Positions 22,812-30,437 of a stretch of 33,517 nucleotides of DNA are shown in pieces (position 1 is the first letter of the stretch; each line of letters begins with the position of its first letter). The DNA is taken from NCBI GenBank assembly GCA_949297015.1, contig CASFRF010000004.1:1-33517 (forward strand), read 5' to 3'. The DNA is from an uncultured bacterium (GTDB taxonomy: Bacteria > Verrucomicrobiota > Lentisphaeria > Victivallales > Victivallaceae). The notes beneath the pieces are model-generated. The model did no database searches and was not told the DNA's origin. It saw only the letters and a list, made by a program, of their open reading frames with translations. Position numbers and translations under genes: made by a program.

Positions 22812-22829
22812 CTTCGCCGGGGGGCGAAG
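22812..22829 (+). other. hairpin at the 5' end of the exporter mRNA
   Basis: CTTCGCC (22812-22818) pairs perfectly with GGCGAAG (22823-22829) around a GGGG loop, within a few bases of the predicted transcript start. It could protect the 5' end or regulate. No T-run follows. Confidence 0.5.
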
Positions 22830-22861
22830 TTGTAAATCTCGAACAAGTCAAGGATTTCCAG

Positions 22862-25483
22862 ATGCCGGAAGAGCACGCGGTTTCACAAAATCGGGAAACA
22901 GCGGTCGGCTGTCTGCGTGAAATCATCAAGCTGCTGCCCGAGGGAACCAACCTGGAGGCGCTGCTGGAGGATTTTGACGCCGCTGACACCGTTGAATCTG
23001 TCCGCGCCCGGGTCATCGCCCTGGCGGAAAAACTCAAACTCCGGCCCGAAGCCCGGAACGACGTCGACGGCGAGGAGCTGCTCTCCTATTTCGGCGCGCC
23101 GATCCTGCTGGCGCTCAACAACGGCAACTGGGTGCTGTTTCTGGGGGTCCGGCGGTCGATCAATCCGGCGGAGAGTCCGCGGCTGGCGATCTTCGATCCG
23201 CTGAGCCAGACCACCGGGAAGATGCTCTTCCTCACCCCGGAGCAGCTGACCAAATCGTGGTCGGGAAGCGCGGTCTATCTGCGCAATCTGAGCAATTCGG
23301 GTTTCTCGGCCGACGGGCGCCACACCGCGCTCTACTGTCTGGCCGCCATCGCCCGCCACCACGGGGAAGTGACCGACGTCAACCGTCTCCGCCACGAATA
23401 CGCGATTCACGAGCAGGAGGCCCCGCTGCGGCTGCTGCGCAAGATGGCCGAGGACCTCGGCTTCGCCACCCACCTCGGCCGCATCCGGTTCGCGCGGCTG
23501 CCCAAACTGCAGAACATCTACCCGGTCATGGGGTTCCGGCAGGACGGCAAGGCGGTGGTCTTCTGCGGCGTCCGGCAGCGGCAGCCGGAGTCGGAGGATG
23601 AAGCCGGAGCGCGCCCCCGGCTGGAGCTCGGAGTCTGGGATCCGACCCGGATGGAGGGCGACAGCCGGATCTTCTTCATCGACGAGGAGCAGTACCGCGC
23701 GGAGTACAGCGGCGAGGTGCTGATCTTCAAAAAGCGCTATTCGCTGCTCGACGAAAATCAGCCCTTCCGGCTCCGCTGGTTCCTGCCGGAGTTCTACCGC
23801 CAGAAGACCCTGCTCTTCCAGGTGGCGCTGGCGATCCTGGCGGTCAGCCTGATCGGGCTGGCCATTCCGCTGTTCTTCCAGCTGGTGGTGGACAAAGTGC
23901 TGCTGCACCGCTCCTACACCACGCTGACCGTGCTGGGGGTGATCGTGGTGGTGCTGCTGCTCGGCAACGCGATTCTGGAGTTTCTGCAGAACTACTTTCT
24001 GCTGTACGCCACCAACCGGATCGACATCCGGCTGGCCACCCGGACCTTCGCCAAACTGCTGAGCCTGCCGGTGGATTTCTACGAACGGATCTCCTCGGGC
24101 GTGCTGATCAAGCACATGCAGCAGACCGAAAAGATCCGCTCCTTCCTGAGCGGCAACTTGTTCTACTCGATGCTGGAACTGATCTCGCTGGCGGTGTTTT
24201 TGCCGTTCCTGCTGATCTACAGCGTCAAGCTGACGCTGCTGGTGCTGTTCTTCACCTTTTTAATGGCGCTGGTCATCGCGCTGCTGATCAAACCCTTCCA
24301 GCAACGGCTGGAGGAGCTGTACCTGGCCGAAGGCAAGCGGCAGGGGATGCTGGTCGAAACCATTCAGGGCATCCGTACGGTGAAATCCCTGGCCCTGGAA
24401 CCGGCGCAGCAGCGCAAATGGAACGACACCGCGGCCTTCGCCATCACCCGCTACTTCCGGGTGGCCAAGATCTCGATGGTGGCCCGCACCATCAGCCAGC
24501 TGCTGGAAAAACTGATGTTCGTGGCGATCATCTGGGTGGGGGCGCACTCGGTCTTCGACGGCGTGCTTTCGGTCGGCGCCCTGATCGCCTTCCAGATGCT
24601 CTCCGGCCGGGTCACCAGCCCGCTGGTGCGCATCGTCGGGCTGGTCCACGAATACCAGCAGACCGCGCTCTCGGTCAAGATGCTGGGGGTGGTGATGAAC
24701 ACCCGTCCGGAACAGGTCGGCGGCAATCTCCACCACCAGCTGCGCGGCGAAATCTCGCTGGAGAATCTGCGTTTCCAGTACACCGCCGACGGCCCGGTGG
24801 TCATCAAGAACTTCAACTTCCACCTGCCGCCCGGCACCACGGTGGGGCTGGTCGGCCGCAGCGGCTCGGGCAAGACCACGGTGACCAAACTGATGCAGGG
24901 ACTCTATCCGCTTCAGGGCGGGATCATCAAGTACGACGGGATCGACATCCGGGAGATCGACCGCGCCTCGCTGCGCAGCAACATCGGCGTGGTGCTGCAG
25001 GACAACTACTTCTTCTCGGGCACCATCCGCGAGAATCTGACCGTCACCAAGAAGGACGCCTCGATGGAAGAGGTGATCTACGCCGCCCGGCTGGCCGGCG
25101 CCGACGAGTTCATCCAGAAGCTCTCCCGGGGGTATGAATCGATGCTCGAGGAGAACGCCTCGAACCTCTCCGGCGGCCAGCGTCAGCGTCTGGCCATCGC
25201 CCGGGCGCTGCTGCCGAACCCCCGGATCATGATCTTCGACGAAGCGACCAGCGCGCTCGATCCCGAAAGCGAAACGTTGATCCGCCGGAATCTCAAGCAG
25301 ATCGGCCGCAACCGGACCATGCTGATCATCTCGCACCGGCTCTCGGTGCTCTGCCGGGCGGACGTGATTCTGGTCATGGACCAGGGGGAGGTGGTCGAGC
25401 AGGGAACGCACGCCCAGCTGATGCTTCAAAACGGCATCTATGCCGACTTCTGGAAACAGCAAATGGGGGTGGAGGATGTTTAA
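22862..25483 (+). CDS. type I secretion ABC exporter with extended C39-like N-terminus
   Basis: An 873-residue exporter (HlyB/PCAT type are about 700). The N-terminal 300 residues contain two C39-peptidase-like modules: a partial one (about 70-140, APILLALNNGNWVLFLGV, IFDPLSQ, LTKSWSGSAVYL) and a fuller one (about 150-290, ALYCLAAIARHHGEVTDVNR, IYPVMGFRQDGKAVVFCGV, VWDPTR, YRAEYSGEVLIF). The catalytic Cys position reads HTA, so it should be a non-cleaving substrate-binding domain, as in HlyB. Six transmembrane helices (about 315-600) and a nucleotide-binding domain follow: Walker A GRSGSGKT 665-672, LSGGQ 769-773, Walker B IMIFDEA 789-795, His825. I chose ATG 22862 (AAGGA at 7 nt); the frame opens at GTG 22793, upstream of the predicted transcript. 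No substrate or TolC gene is nearby. Confidence 0.9.
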   Translation: MPEEHAVSQNRETAVGCLREIIKLLPEGTNLEALLEDFDAADTVESVRARVIALAEKLKLRPEARNDVDGEELLSYFGAPILLALNNGNWVLFLGVRRSINPAESPRLAIFDPLSQTTGKMLFLTPEQLTKSWSGSAVYLRNLSNSGFSADGRHTALYCLAAIARHHGEVTDVNRLRHEYAIHEQEAPLRLLRKMAEDLGFATHLGRIRFARLPKLQNIYPVMGFRQDGKAVVFCGVRQRQPESEDEAGARPRLELGVWDPTRMEGDSRIFFIDEEQYRAEYSGEVLIFKKRYSLLDENQPFRLRWFLPEFYRQKTLLFQVALAILAVSLIGLAIPLFFQLVVDKVLLHRSYTTLTVLGVIVVVLLLGNAILEFLQNYFLLYATNRIDIRLATRTFAKLLSLPVDFYERISSGVLIKHMQQTEKIRSFLSGNLFYSMLELISLAVFLPFLLIYSVKLTLLVLFFTFLMALVIALLIKPFQQRLEELYLAEGKRQGMLVETIQGIRTVKSLALEPAQQRKWNDTAAFAITRYFRVAKISMVARTISQLLEKLMFVAIIWVGAHSVFDGVLSVGALIAFQMLSGRVTSPLVRIVGLVHEYQQTALSVKMLGVVMNTRPEQVGGNLHHQLRGEISLENLRFQYTADGPVVIKNFNFHLPPGTTVGLVGRSGSGKTTVTKLMQGLYPLQGGIIKYDGIDIREIDRASLRSNIGVVLQDNYFFSGTIRENLTVTKKDASMEEVIYAARLAGADEFIQKLSRGYESMLEENASNLSGGQRQRLAIARALLPNPRIMIFDEATSALDPESETLIRRNLKQIGRNRTMLIISHRLSVLCRADVILVMDQGEVVEQGTHAQLMLQNGIYADFWKQQMGVEDV

Positions 25484-26831
25484 GTTTTTCAGGAACCGCC
25501 AGGAGGGTCCGATTCAGGACTTCCAGCCCGATGCGATCTGGCTCGAATCGCGCCCGGTGCCGCTGCCGGCGCACACCGTCTGGCTGGTGGTCTTCGCGCT
25601 GCTGATCATCGGCGTGGCCTGGACCTTCTGGGCCAAGGTCGACAAAATCGTCACCGCCCAGGGCAAACTGGTCACCACCCGGCCCAACATCACCATGAAG
25701 CCGCTGGAGCGCACGGTGATCGAAAAGGTCCATGTGCAGGCGGGCGACCGGGTCAAGGCCGGTCAGATCCTGTTCACCTTCGACCGCACCATCAACTTGG
25801 CGGAGTTGGAGCGGCTTCGGGAGCAGCGCAGCAGCCTGCTGGCACAGCGGGCCCGGCTGCTGGCGGAGCAGGAGAACCGGCCCTTCACGCCGCCGGCGGG
25901 GGAGGAAGACTCCGTCGACTACCGGCTGCAGAAGCTGATCCATCAGGCGCGGACGCTCAATTATCAGGAGAAGATCAACACCTACGACGAGAACATCAAC
26001 CGCTACGAAAACACCATCTCCGCCATGCTGGAGAGCATCCGCAAATACAACGACCGGCAGCTCAAGGTGGATCAGATCGAGAAGATCTTCGCCGACCTCG
26101 AGCGGGTCGGCGCCACCTCCACCAAGGATCTGCTGAGCACGCAGATCCAAGTGATCGGCATGGCGCTGCAGGTGGACGAGCAGCGCATTCAGATCACCGA
26201 ATACCAGCACCAGCTGGCGGCGCTCCGGGCGGAGAAGAACACCTTTCTGGCCGACTGGCGGCGGCAGATCGGCGAAGAGCTGGTCGAGGTCGAGCGGCAG
26301 TTGATCGAAGTGGAGAAGGCGATCCCCAAATCGGAGATGCTGGACAAGCAGTTCGAGCTGCGCGCCCCCTGTGACGCGGTGGTTCACGAGATCGCCCCCT
26401 TTCAGGAGGGCTCGGCGGTGCGCGAGGCGGAGTCGCTGATCACGCTGGTTCCGGTCAATGTGCCGCTGGAGGCCGAGGTGGACATTCAGGCCAAGGACAT
26501 CGGCATCGTCAAGCTGGGGGATCAGTGCCGGCTCAAGTTCGACGCCTTCCCCTTCCAGCAGAACGGCACGCTGGACGGCAAGGTGGTCAACCTGTCGCAG
26601 GACGCCTTTACCCGCAGCGCCGAGGAGTCCCGTTCCGGCGAAGGGCTGCCCGGCTCCTACTACCGGGCCCGGATCGTCTACTCCGGGGATTTCACCGGCT
26701 CGGCCAAGGGGGCGCCGCTGACCCCGGGCATGCGGCTCACCGCCGAGATCAAGGTCGGCGAGCGCTCGGTCATCCAGTATTTGATCAATCCGCTGATCAA
26801 GGCGCTGGACGAAGCGATCCGCGAGCCCTGA
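25476..26831 (+). CDS. HlyD-family membrane fusion protein
   Basis: A 451-residue periplasmic adaptor that links the ABC exporter to an outer-membrane TolC-like channel. One transmembrane helix (about 33-53, TVWLVVFALLIIGVAWTFWA) is followed by the lipoyl half ITMKPLERTVIEKVHVQAGDR, a long helical coiled-coil hairpin (about 100-300), the second lipoyl half ELRAPCDAVVHEIAPFQEGS and a beta-barrel with LEAEVDIQAKDIG. The ATG overlaps the exporter stop by 8 nt, so translation is coupled, and GGGGG/GGAGG precede it. The partner outer-membrane protein must be encoded elsewhere. Length and order are typical of type I secretion adaptors. Confidence 0.93.
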   Translation: MFKFFRNRQEGPIQDFQPDAIWLESRPVPLPAHTVWLVVFALLIIGVAWTFWAKVDKIVTAQGKLVTTRPNITMKPLERTVIEKVHVQAGDRVKAGQILFTFDRTINLAELERLREQRSSLLAQRARLLAEQENRPFTPPAGEEDSVDYRLQKLIHQARTLNYQEKINTYDENINRYENTISAMLESIRKYNDRQLKVDQIEKIFADLERVGATSTKDLLSTQIQVIGMALQVDEQRIQITEYQHQLAALRAEKNTFLADWRRQIGEELVEVERQLIEVEKAIPKSEMLDKQFELRAPCDAVVHEIAPFQEGSAVREAESLITLVPVNVPLEAEVDIQAKDIGIVKLGDQCRLKFDAFPFQQNGTLDGKVVNLSQDAFTRSAEESRSGEGLPGSYYRARIVYSGDFTGSAKGAPLTPGMRLTAEIKVGERSVIQYLINPLIKALDEAIREP

Positions 26832-26851
26832 GAATTTTCCCGATCCTGCGC

Positions 26852-26879
26852 TTGCAAAAGCGCCGGATTGTGATATAGT
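26852..26879 (+). promoter_or_regulatory. rpsD: promoter of rpsD, with an inverted repeat over the -35
   Basis: TTGCAA (26852-26857), 16 nt, TATAGT (26874-26879), start near 26886. GCGCTT and AAGCGC (26848-26863) flank GCAA and put the -35 inside a 6-bp inverted repeat. It has no T-run and is not a good terminator for the HlyD gene that ends at 26831. Confidence 0.7.
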
Positions 26880-26891
26880 AATGGAATATCC

Positions 26892-26940
26892 GCGTCGGAC
26901 GGGCCCCAGAAAGGAACGGGCTTGACACCCGTCCGGACGC
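26892..26940 (+). promoter_or_regulatory. structured rpsD leader, candidate S4 autoregulatory site
   Basis: In the 84-nt leader GCGTC+GGACGGG (26892-26903) pairs with CCCGTCC+GACGC (26928-26940) as 12 bp with one bulged G (26935), enclosing 24 nt. The ribosome-binding site lies about 15-25 nt beyond it. Feedback control by S4 through leader RNA is established in B. subtilis rpsD and in the E. coli alpha operon; that this hairpin does the same is inference. Confidence 0.5.
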
Positions 26941-26969
26941 ACAACCAACATATTTGGAAAGGGATGGTT

Positions 26970-27572
26970 ATGGCAACCGCAAGTCAAGCGAAACACAAGT
27001 TCTGCCGCCGCATCGGCCAGTGCCTCTGGGGCGACCCCAAGTGCCCGAGCGTCAAGCGTCCGTATCCGGCCGGTCCGCACGGCAAGGGCCGTCGTCAGAA
27101 GCTCTCCACCTACGGTGAACTGCTGCTGGAAAAGCAGAAGCTGCGCAACTACTACGCGATCAGCGAAAAGCAGCTCCAGATCGCCTATCACAAAGCCAAG
27201 GCCGGTCTGGGCCAGACCCACGAAAAACTGTTCCGTTCGCTGGAGACCCGGCTGGATGCGCTGGTCTTCCGCGCCGGTTTCGCCCCGACCATCTTCGCGG
27301 CCAAGCAGTATGTCAATCACGGCCACATTCTGGTGGACGGCAAGCGGGTCGACCGCGCCAGCTGCCAGCTCAAGGAGGGCCAGGTGATCAGCATCAATGC
27401 GGAGAAGTCCCCGGCCGTAGCCGAGGCCGCCAAGAAGGGCAACTCCACCATCCCGCCGTATCTGGAAGTGGATCTGGAGAACCTCAAGGCGACGCTGGTC
27501 CGGATGCCTCAGATCGAGGAGATCCCGGTCAATGTCAAGATTATGAGCGTGGTTGAGTACTACGCCCGGTAA
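26970..27572 (+). CDS. rpsD: 30S ribosomal protein S4
   Basis: A 200-residue primary 16S rRNA-binding protein. The N-terminal region has RRPYP-type KRPYPAGPHGKGRRQKLS and the core EKQKLRNYYAISEKQ; the S4 domain carries LETRLDALVFRAGFAPTIFAAKQ and VNHGHILVDGKRVD. Possible zinc ligands are His9, Cys12, Cys18 and Cys25, where Thermus S4 has CxxC...C...C, so the first Cys is His. The TIFAA...HGHILV stretch is chlamydia-like. I chose ATG 26970 (AAGGG 6 nt upstream) over the adjoining ATG 26964. It stands alone with its own promoter and terminator, outside an alpha operon. Confidence 0.97.
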   Translation: MATASQAKHKFCRRIGQCLWGDPKCPSVKRPYPAGPHGKGRRQKLSTYGELLLEKQKLRNYYAISEKQLQIAYHKAKAGLGQTHEKLFRSLETRLDALVFRAGFAPTIFAAKQYVNHGHILVDGKRVDRASCQLKEGQVISINAEKSPAVAEAAKKGNSTIPPYLEVDLENLKATLVRMPQIEEIPVNVKIMSVVEYYAR

Positions 27573-27589
27573 GCTGCCGCGTACCGACG

Positions 27590-27625
27590 AAAAAACCGTC
27601 CCGGAAAATCCGGGGCGGTTTTTTT
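27590..27625. terminator. bidirectional rho-independent terminator for rpsD and the TPR gene
   Basis: CCGTCCCGG (27596-27604) pairs with CCGGGGCGG (27610-27618) with one G-U pair and a 5-nt loop, flanked by six A (27590-27595) and seven T (27619-27625). It serves rpsD on + and the GH35/TPR transcript on -. Confidence 0.92.
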
Positions 27626-27686
27626 ATCGGCAGAACCGGCAGCGCACCGGAAGCTCCCGGGCGCTGCCGTGACTCCGGCGCCGGAA

Positions 27687-28250
27687 TCAGTTGGCGAGCT
27701 CGGCCACCTTGGCCTCGGCCTCCTTCTTGACCTCGCCGAAGATCTGCGGATACTTGAGCACCGCCTCAAACGCCGCCTTGGCCGCCTCCTTCTGCTCCTG
27801 GGCCAGCAACGTGTAGGCGGCATAAAGCTGGGCCTTGGACTTGAACAACGAGTGCTGATACTCCAGTTTCAACACCCGGTCGAACATCGCCAGCGCCCCG
27901 GGATAATCCTTCTTGAGCAGCAGCAGCCGTCCCTCGGCGATATCGGTCTCGGCCGAGGTGTTGGGGTGGATCTTGTCGGTCAGCGCCCGGGCCGAGGCGA
28001 TGGCCTTGGCCGCATTCTCCGCATCCTCCTGCACCAGATAGGTGGTGGCGATCCGGTTGTAGAGGTCGCGCTTGGGATTGGAGGGGGCCGCCTCGGGCGC
28101 GTTCAGCAGCTGCTCGTAAGCGGCGCGGGCCTCCGCCGGCTGATTCTTCAGCAACAGCGCATTCGCCTTGCTCAGATCCTGACCGAAGTCGGCCAGCACC
28201 GCGGCGCTCACCCCGAACAGCATCGTCAACATCACCATCGCCTTCTTCAT
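27687..28250 (-). CDS. exported TPR-repeat protein
   Basis: A 187-residue periplasmic or surface-exposed helical-repeat protein. The N-terminus (MKKAMVMLTMLFGVSAAVLA) is a Sec signal peptide. Four TPR-like helix pairs follow, for example NALLLKNQPAEARAAYEQLL, LYNRIATTYLVQEDAENAAK, GRLLLLKKDYPGALAMFDRV and AAYTLLAQEQKEAAKAAFEA; the rest is Ala/Lys-rich. TPRs mediate protein contacts; partner unknown. I chose ATG 28250, whose signal peptide is complete. A GTG at 28256 overlapping the GH35 stop as GTGA, 4 nt after AAGGAG, is an alternative and would add MK. It shares the GH35 transcript and terminator. Confidence 0.82.
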   Translation of the reverse strand: MKKAMVMLTMLFGVSAAVLADFGQDLSKANALLLKNQPAEARAAYEQLLNAPEAAPSNPKRDLYNRIATTYLVQEDAENAAKAIASARALTDKIHPNTSAETDIAEGRLLLLKKDYPGALAMFDRVLKLEYQHSLFKSKAQLYAAYTLLAQEQKEAAKAAFEAVLKYPQIFGEVKKEAEAKVAELAN

Positions 28251-28252
28251 CT

Positions 28253-30331
28253 TCACTCATCTCCTTGTTTGGCCGCCGGTTCGGCGGACGTTTTTCCGAC
28301 CCGGAACTCCAGGCGGATCCGTCGGGGATCGGCCTGCTGCTCCTCAAAAATCTCCAACCGGTTCTCCGCGGCGACCAGCGTCGGCGGAATCCGATAATAC
28401 GCCTGCGTCGGCTCGCCGTCGGGCCCCAGCGTCAGCCCGTCCAGCGCCGCATCCTGCCACGACTCGTCGGCGCCGTAGCCGTGTCCGGGCAGCAGCCAAT
28501 GCCGCCCCAGCTCGAATCCATTCCAGCGGAGAAAGCCTTTGCCCAGACCGGTCGCCGCCAGCCGGAAGTCGATCGCCGCGGCCAGCACATCGGGCGCCAC
28601 CGGAATCGTGGTCCGCAACCACTGCGGACCCGCCGCCGGACTCCGGCTCCACGCGCCGGGACCGCACAATCCCGGATACTGACGCCAGGGGCCGAGCGCC
28701 CGCCCGTTGAGCCGGACGGGACGCCAGAGCCCCTTGCATTCGGTGTTCATCGGTCCGGAGATCATCCAGTCCCCCTTGCATCGCCCGAGCGACACACACC
28801 AGATCTCCAGCCGGTGGCGTCCCGCCGCGGCAGAGAACGCGAACTGCACCCCGTACTGCCCCTCCGTACGCTCCAGTGAACTGCCGCCGCCGACCGTCAT
28901 CGCCCCCTCCCCGGTCGGCCCCCGGTTTTCCGCCAGCGGCAGCGGGGTGCTGCCCAGCAGTTCGCCATCCCAGTAGACATAAACCAAGTCGGCCGCGGCC
29001 TCCAAGGTGAGCAGCTGCGGGCCCGGAGTCGTCACTTCGGCCTCCGCTGCATACCAGCAGTAATCGGAGCGGTCGCGGGTCAAAGTCAACTGCTCGCAGA
29101 CCTCCGTCGAAAAGACCGCATCGCGGCGTTCGGCGGGGCGCGGCTCGCGGGCGAACTCCCAGTCGCGACCGCCGCCGCCGTCGCACCAGCAGGGCGCAGC
29201 GCATTCGCACTCGTGGTCGGAAACCCAGATTTCGTGCCCGTTCCCGCGCAATGCGCCACGCTGCTTTTTCAGCTCCAGCTCCAACTCCAGACGTCCGGCC
29301 TCACCGGACCAGACCACGCGCCGGCATTCGGCCGTATCCACCTCCACCCGGGGTTCGCCCGCCAGCAGCACCGGCTCCCACCGGTGCAGAATCTCGTGCA
29401 GTCCGGCCAGATAAAAGGCTTTGGCCGTCGGTTCGCCGCCCTCGTCCAGCGGCGCGTCGAACGAATAAGCGGTAGTCCCCAGATACATCGAATTGCGCCC
29501 GAAGTTGGTGCCGCCGTGCCACATGTAGTAGTTCCAGAAACTCCCGCCGTGCCCCAGAAACCGCAGCAGATGAAATCCCAGATTGCGGGCACTCCGGTAA
29601 TGGTGACGGTACCCCCAGGTGTTGTACCACCCGGTCCAGCACTCGGTCCAGCTCAACGGCAACCCCGGATGGGCGGCGCGGAATTCGGCGATCCGGCGAT
29701 CATCCAGCGAAAATCCGTTCAGCGCCGCAATCGCGCCCGGGGCAGCCCCCTCGCACATCAGCACCGGCACGGTCAGGTCCAGCGCCCGGGGCAGCTGCGC
29801 CATCCAGGCCAGATACCGCTTCCCAGCCTCGCCGTAACGGGCGGCCACATTGTTGTACTCGTTCTCGATCTGCACCAGAATCACCGGGCCGCCGTTGGAA
29901 TACAACCAGGGGCGGACCACCTCGGCCAGACGCCGCAGATAGCGCTCGGCCCGCTCGATGTAGGGGGCATTCCAGGTGCGGATCTCAATCCCCGGCTCAT
30001 CCCGGAGATAGGAGGGGAAGCCGCCGTAGTTCCACTCCGCGCAACAGTAGGGGCCCAGGCGCAGAATCACCTTGAGTCCGCGTTCCGCGCACAGTTGCAG
30101 GAAGCACCCCAGATCACGCCGCCCGCTGAAGTCATAGACCCCGCGCTCCGGCTCGTGAAAATTCCAGAAGACATAGGAGGCCACCGCGTCAAGTCCACAG
30201 GCGCGGCAACGATCCAGCAATCCCGGCCACTCCTCCGGCAACGAACGCGCATAGTGCACTTCGCCGGAGATCAGCAGTCGCCGTCTGCCGTCCAGCAGAA
30301 ACGACCGGCGGTCACACGTTACAGTCCCCAT
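28253..30331 (-). CDS. GH35 beta-galactosidase, cytoplasmic
   Basis: A 692-residue retaining glycoside hydrolase that removes terminal beta-galactose. The barrel opens LLISGEVHYARSLPEEWPGL; the acid/base Glu158 is in LVQIENEYN and the nucleophile Glu230 in LSWTECWTGWYNTWG; GHGGSFWNYYMWHGGTNFG is also a GH35 mark. Two beta-sandwich regions make up the C-terminal half. The length is typical of bacterial GH35. It has no signal peptide, so it should act on imported oligosaccharide. The start is ATG 30331, with GGAG 5 nt upstream; the ATG at 30355 lacks a site. A perfect consensus promoter precedes it, and a TPR gene follows with a coupled start. Confidence 0.93.
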   Translation of the reverse strand: MGTVTCDRRSFLLDGRRRLLISGEVHYARSLPEEWPGLLDRCRACGLDAVASYVFWNFHEPERGVYDFSGRRDLGCFLQLCAERGLKVILRLGPYCCAEWNYGGFPSYLRDEPGIEIRTWNAPYIERAERYLRRLAEVVRPWLYSNGGPVILVQIENEYNNVAARYGEAGKRYLAWMAQLPRALDLTVPVLMCEGAAPGAIAALNGFSLDDRRIAEFRAAHPGLPLSWTECWTGWYNTWGYRHHYRSARNLGFHLLRFLGHGGSFWNYYMWHGGTNFGRNSMYLGTTAYSFDAPLDEGGEPTAKAFYLAGLHEILHRWEPVLLAGEPRVEVDTAECRRVVWSGEAGRLELELELKKQRGALRGNGHEIWVSDHECECAAPCWCDGGGGRDWEFAREPRPAERRDAVFSTEVCEQLTLTRDRSDYCWYAAEAEVTTPGPQLLTLEAAADLVYVYWDGELLGSTPLPLAENRGPTGEGAMTVGGGSSLERTEGQYGVQFAFSAAAGRHRLEIWCVSLGRCKGDWMISGPMNTECKGLWRPVRLNGRALGPWRQYPGLCGPGAWSRSPAAGPQWLRTTIPVAPDVLAAAIDFRLAATGLGKGFLRWNGFELGRHWLLPGHGYGADESWQDAALDGLTLGPDGEPTQAYYRIPPTLVAAENRLEIFEEQQADPRRIRLEFRVGKTSAEPAAKQGDE

Positions 30332-30359
30332 CGTCGCTCCATCCTCATATTTCATCACG

Positions 30360-30388
30360 CCGGGTGCCGGCCGGAAGCCGGAACCCGG
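30360..30388 (-). other. leader hairpin of the GH35 mRNA
   Basis: CCGGGT (30360-30365) pairs with ACCCGG (30383-30388), and the enclosed GCCGGCCGGAAGCCGGA is itself self-complementary. It starts about 10 nt into the transcript and ends about 29 nt before the ATG, so it may influence mRNA stability or translation. Confidence 0.45.
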
Positions 30389-30404
30389 GTCAGATCAGAG
30401 ATAT

Positions 30405-30433
30405 ATTATACCTCGGCGGTGCGGATCTGTCAA
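30405..30433 (-). promoter_or_regulatory. perfect consensus sigma-70 promoter of GH35
   Basis: On the minus strand TTGACA (30433-30428), 17 nt, TATAAT (30410-30405): both hexamers and the spacing are perfect. Start near 30398. It lies 4 nt after the stop of the upstream propeller gene. A perfect match for a catabolic gene usually implies tight repression, but no clear operator is seen other than the leader dyad at 30360-30388. Confidence 0.85.
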
Positions 30434-30437
30434 GTTG

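Noticed and set aside
22793..22861. GTG start for the exporter overlapping the rluB stop (GTGA)
   Set aside because: A TTGACA-17-TACATT promoter starts downstream of this codon, and ATG 22862 has AAGGA at 7 nt. It remains possible if rluB and the exporter are co-transcribed.
26848..26863. Terminator after the HlyD gene
   Set aside because: The GCGCTT/AAGCGC hairpin is short and followed by CGGATT, not a T-run; it overlaps the rpsD -35.
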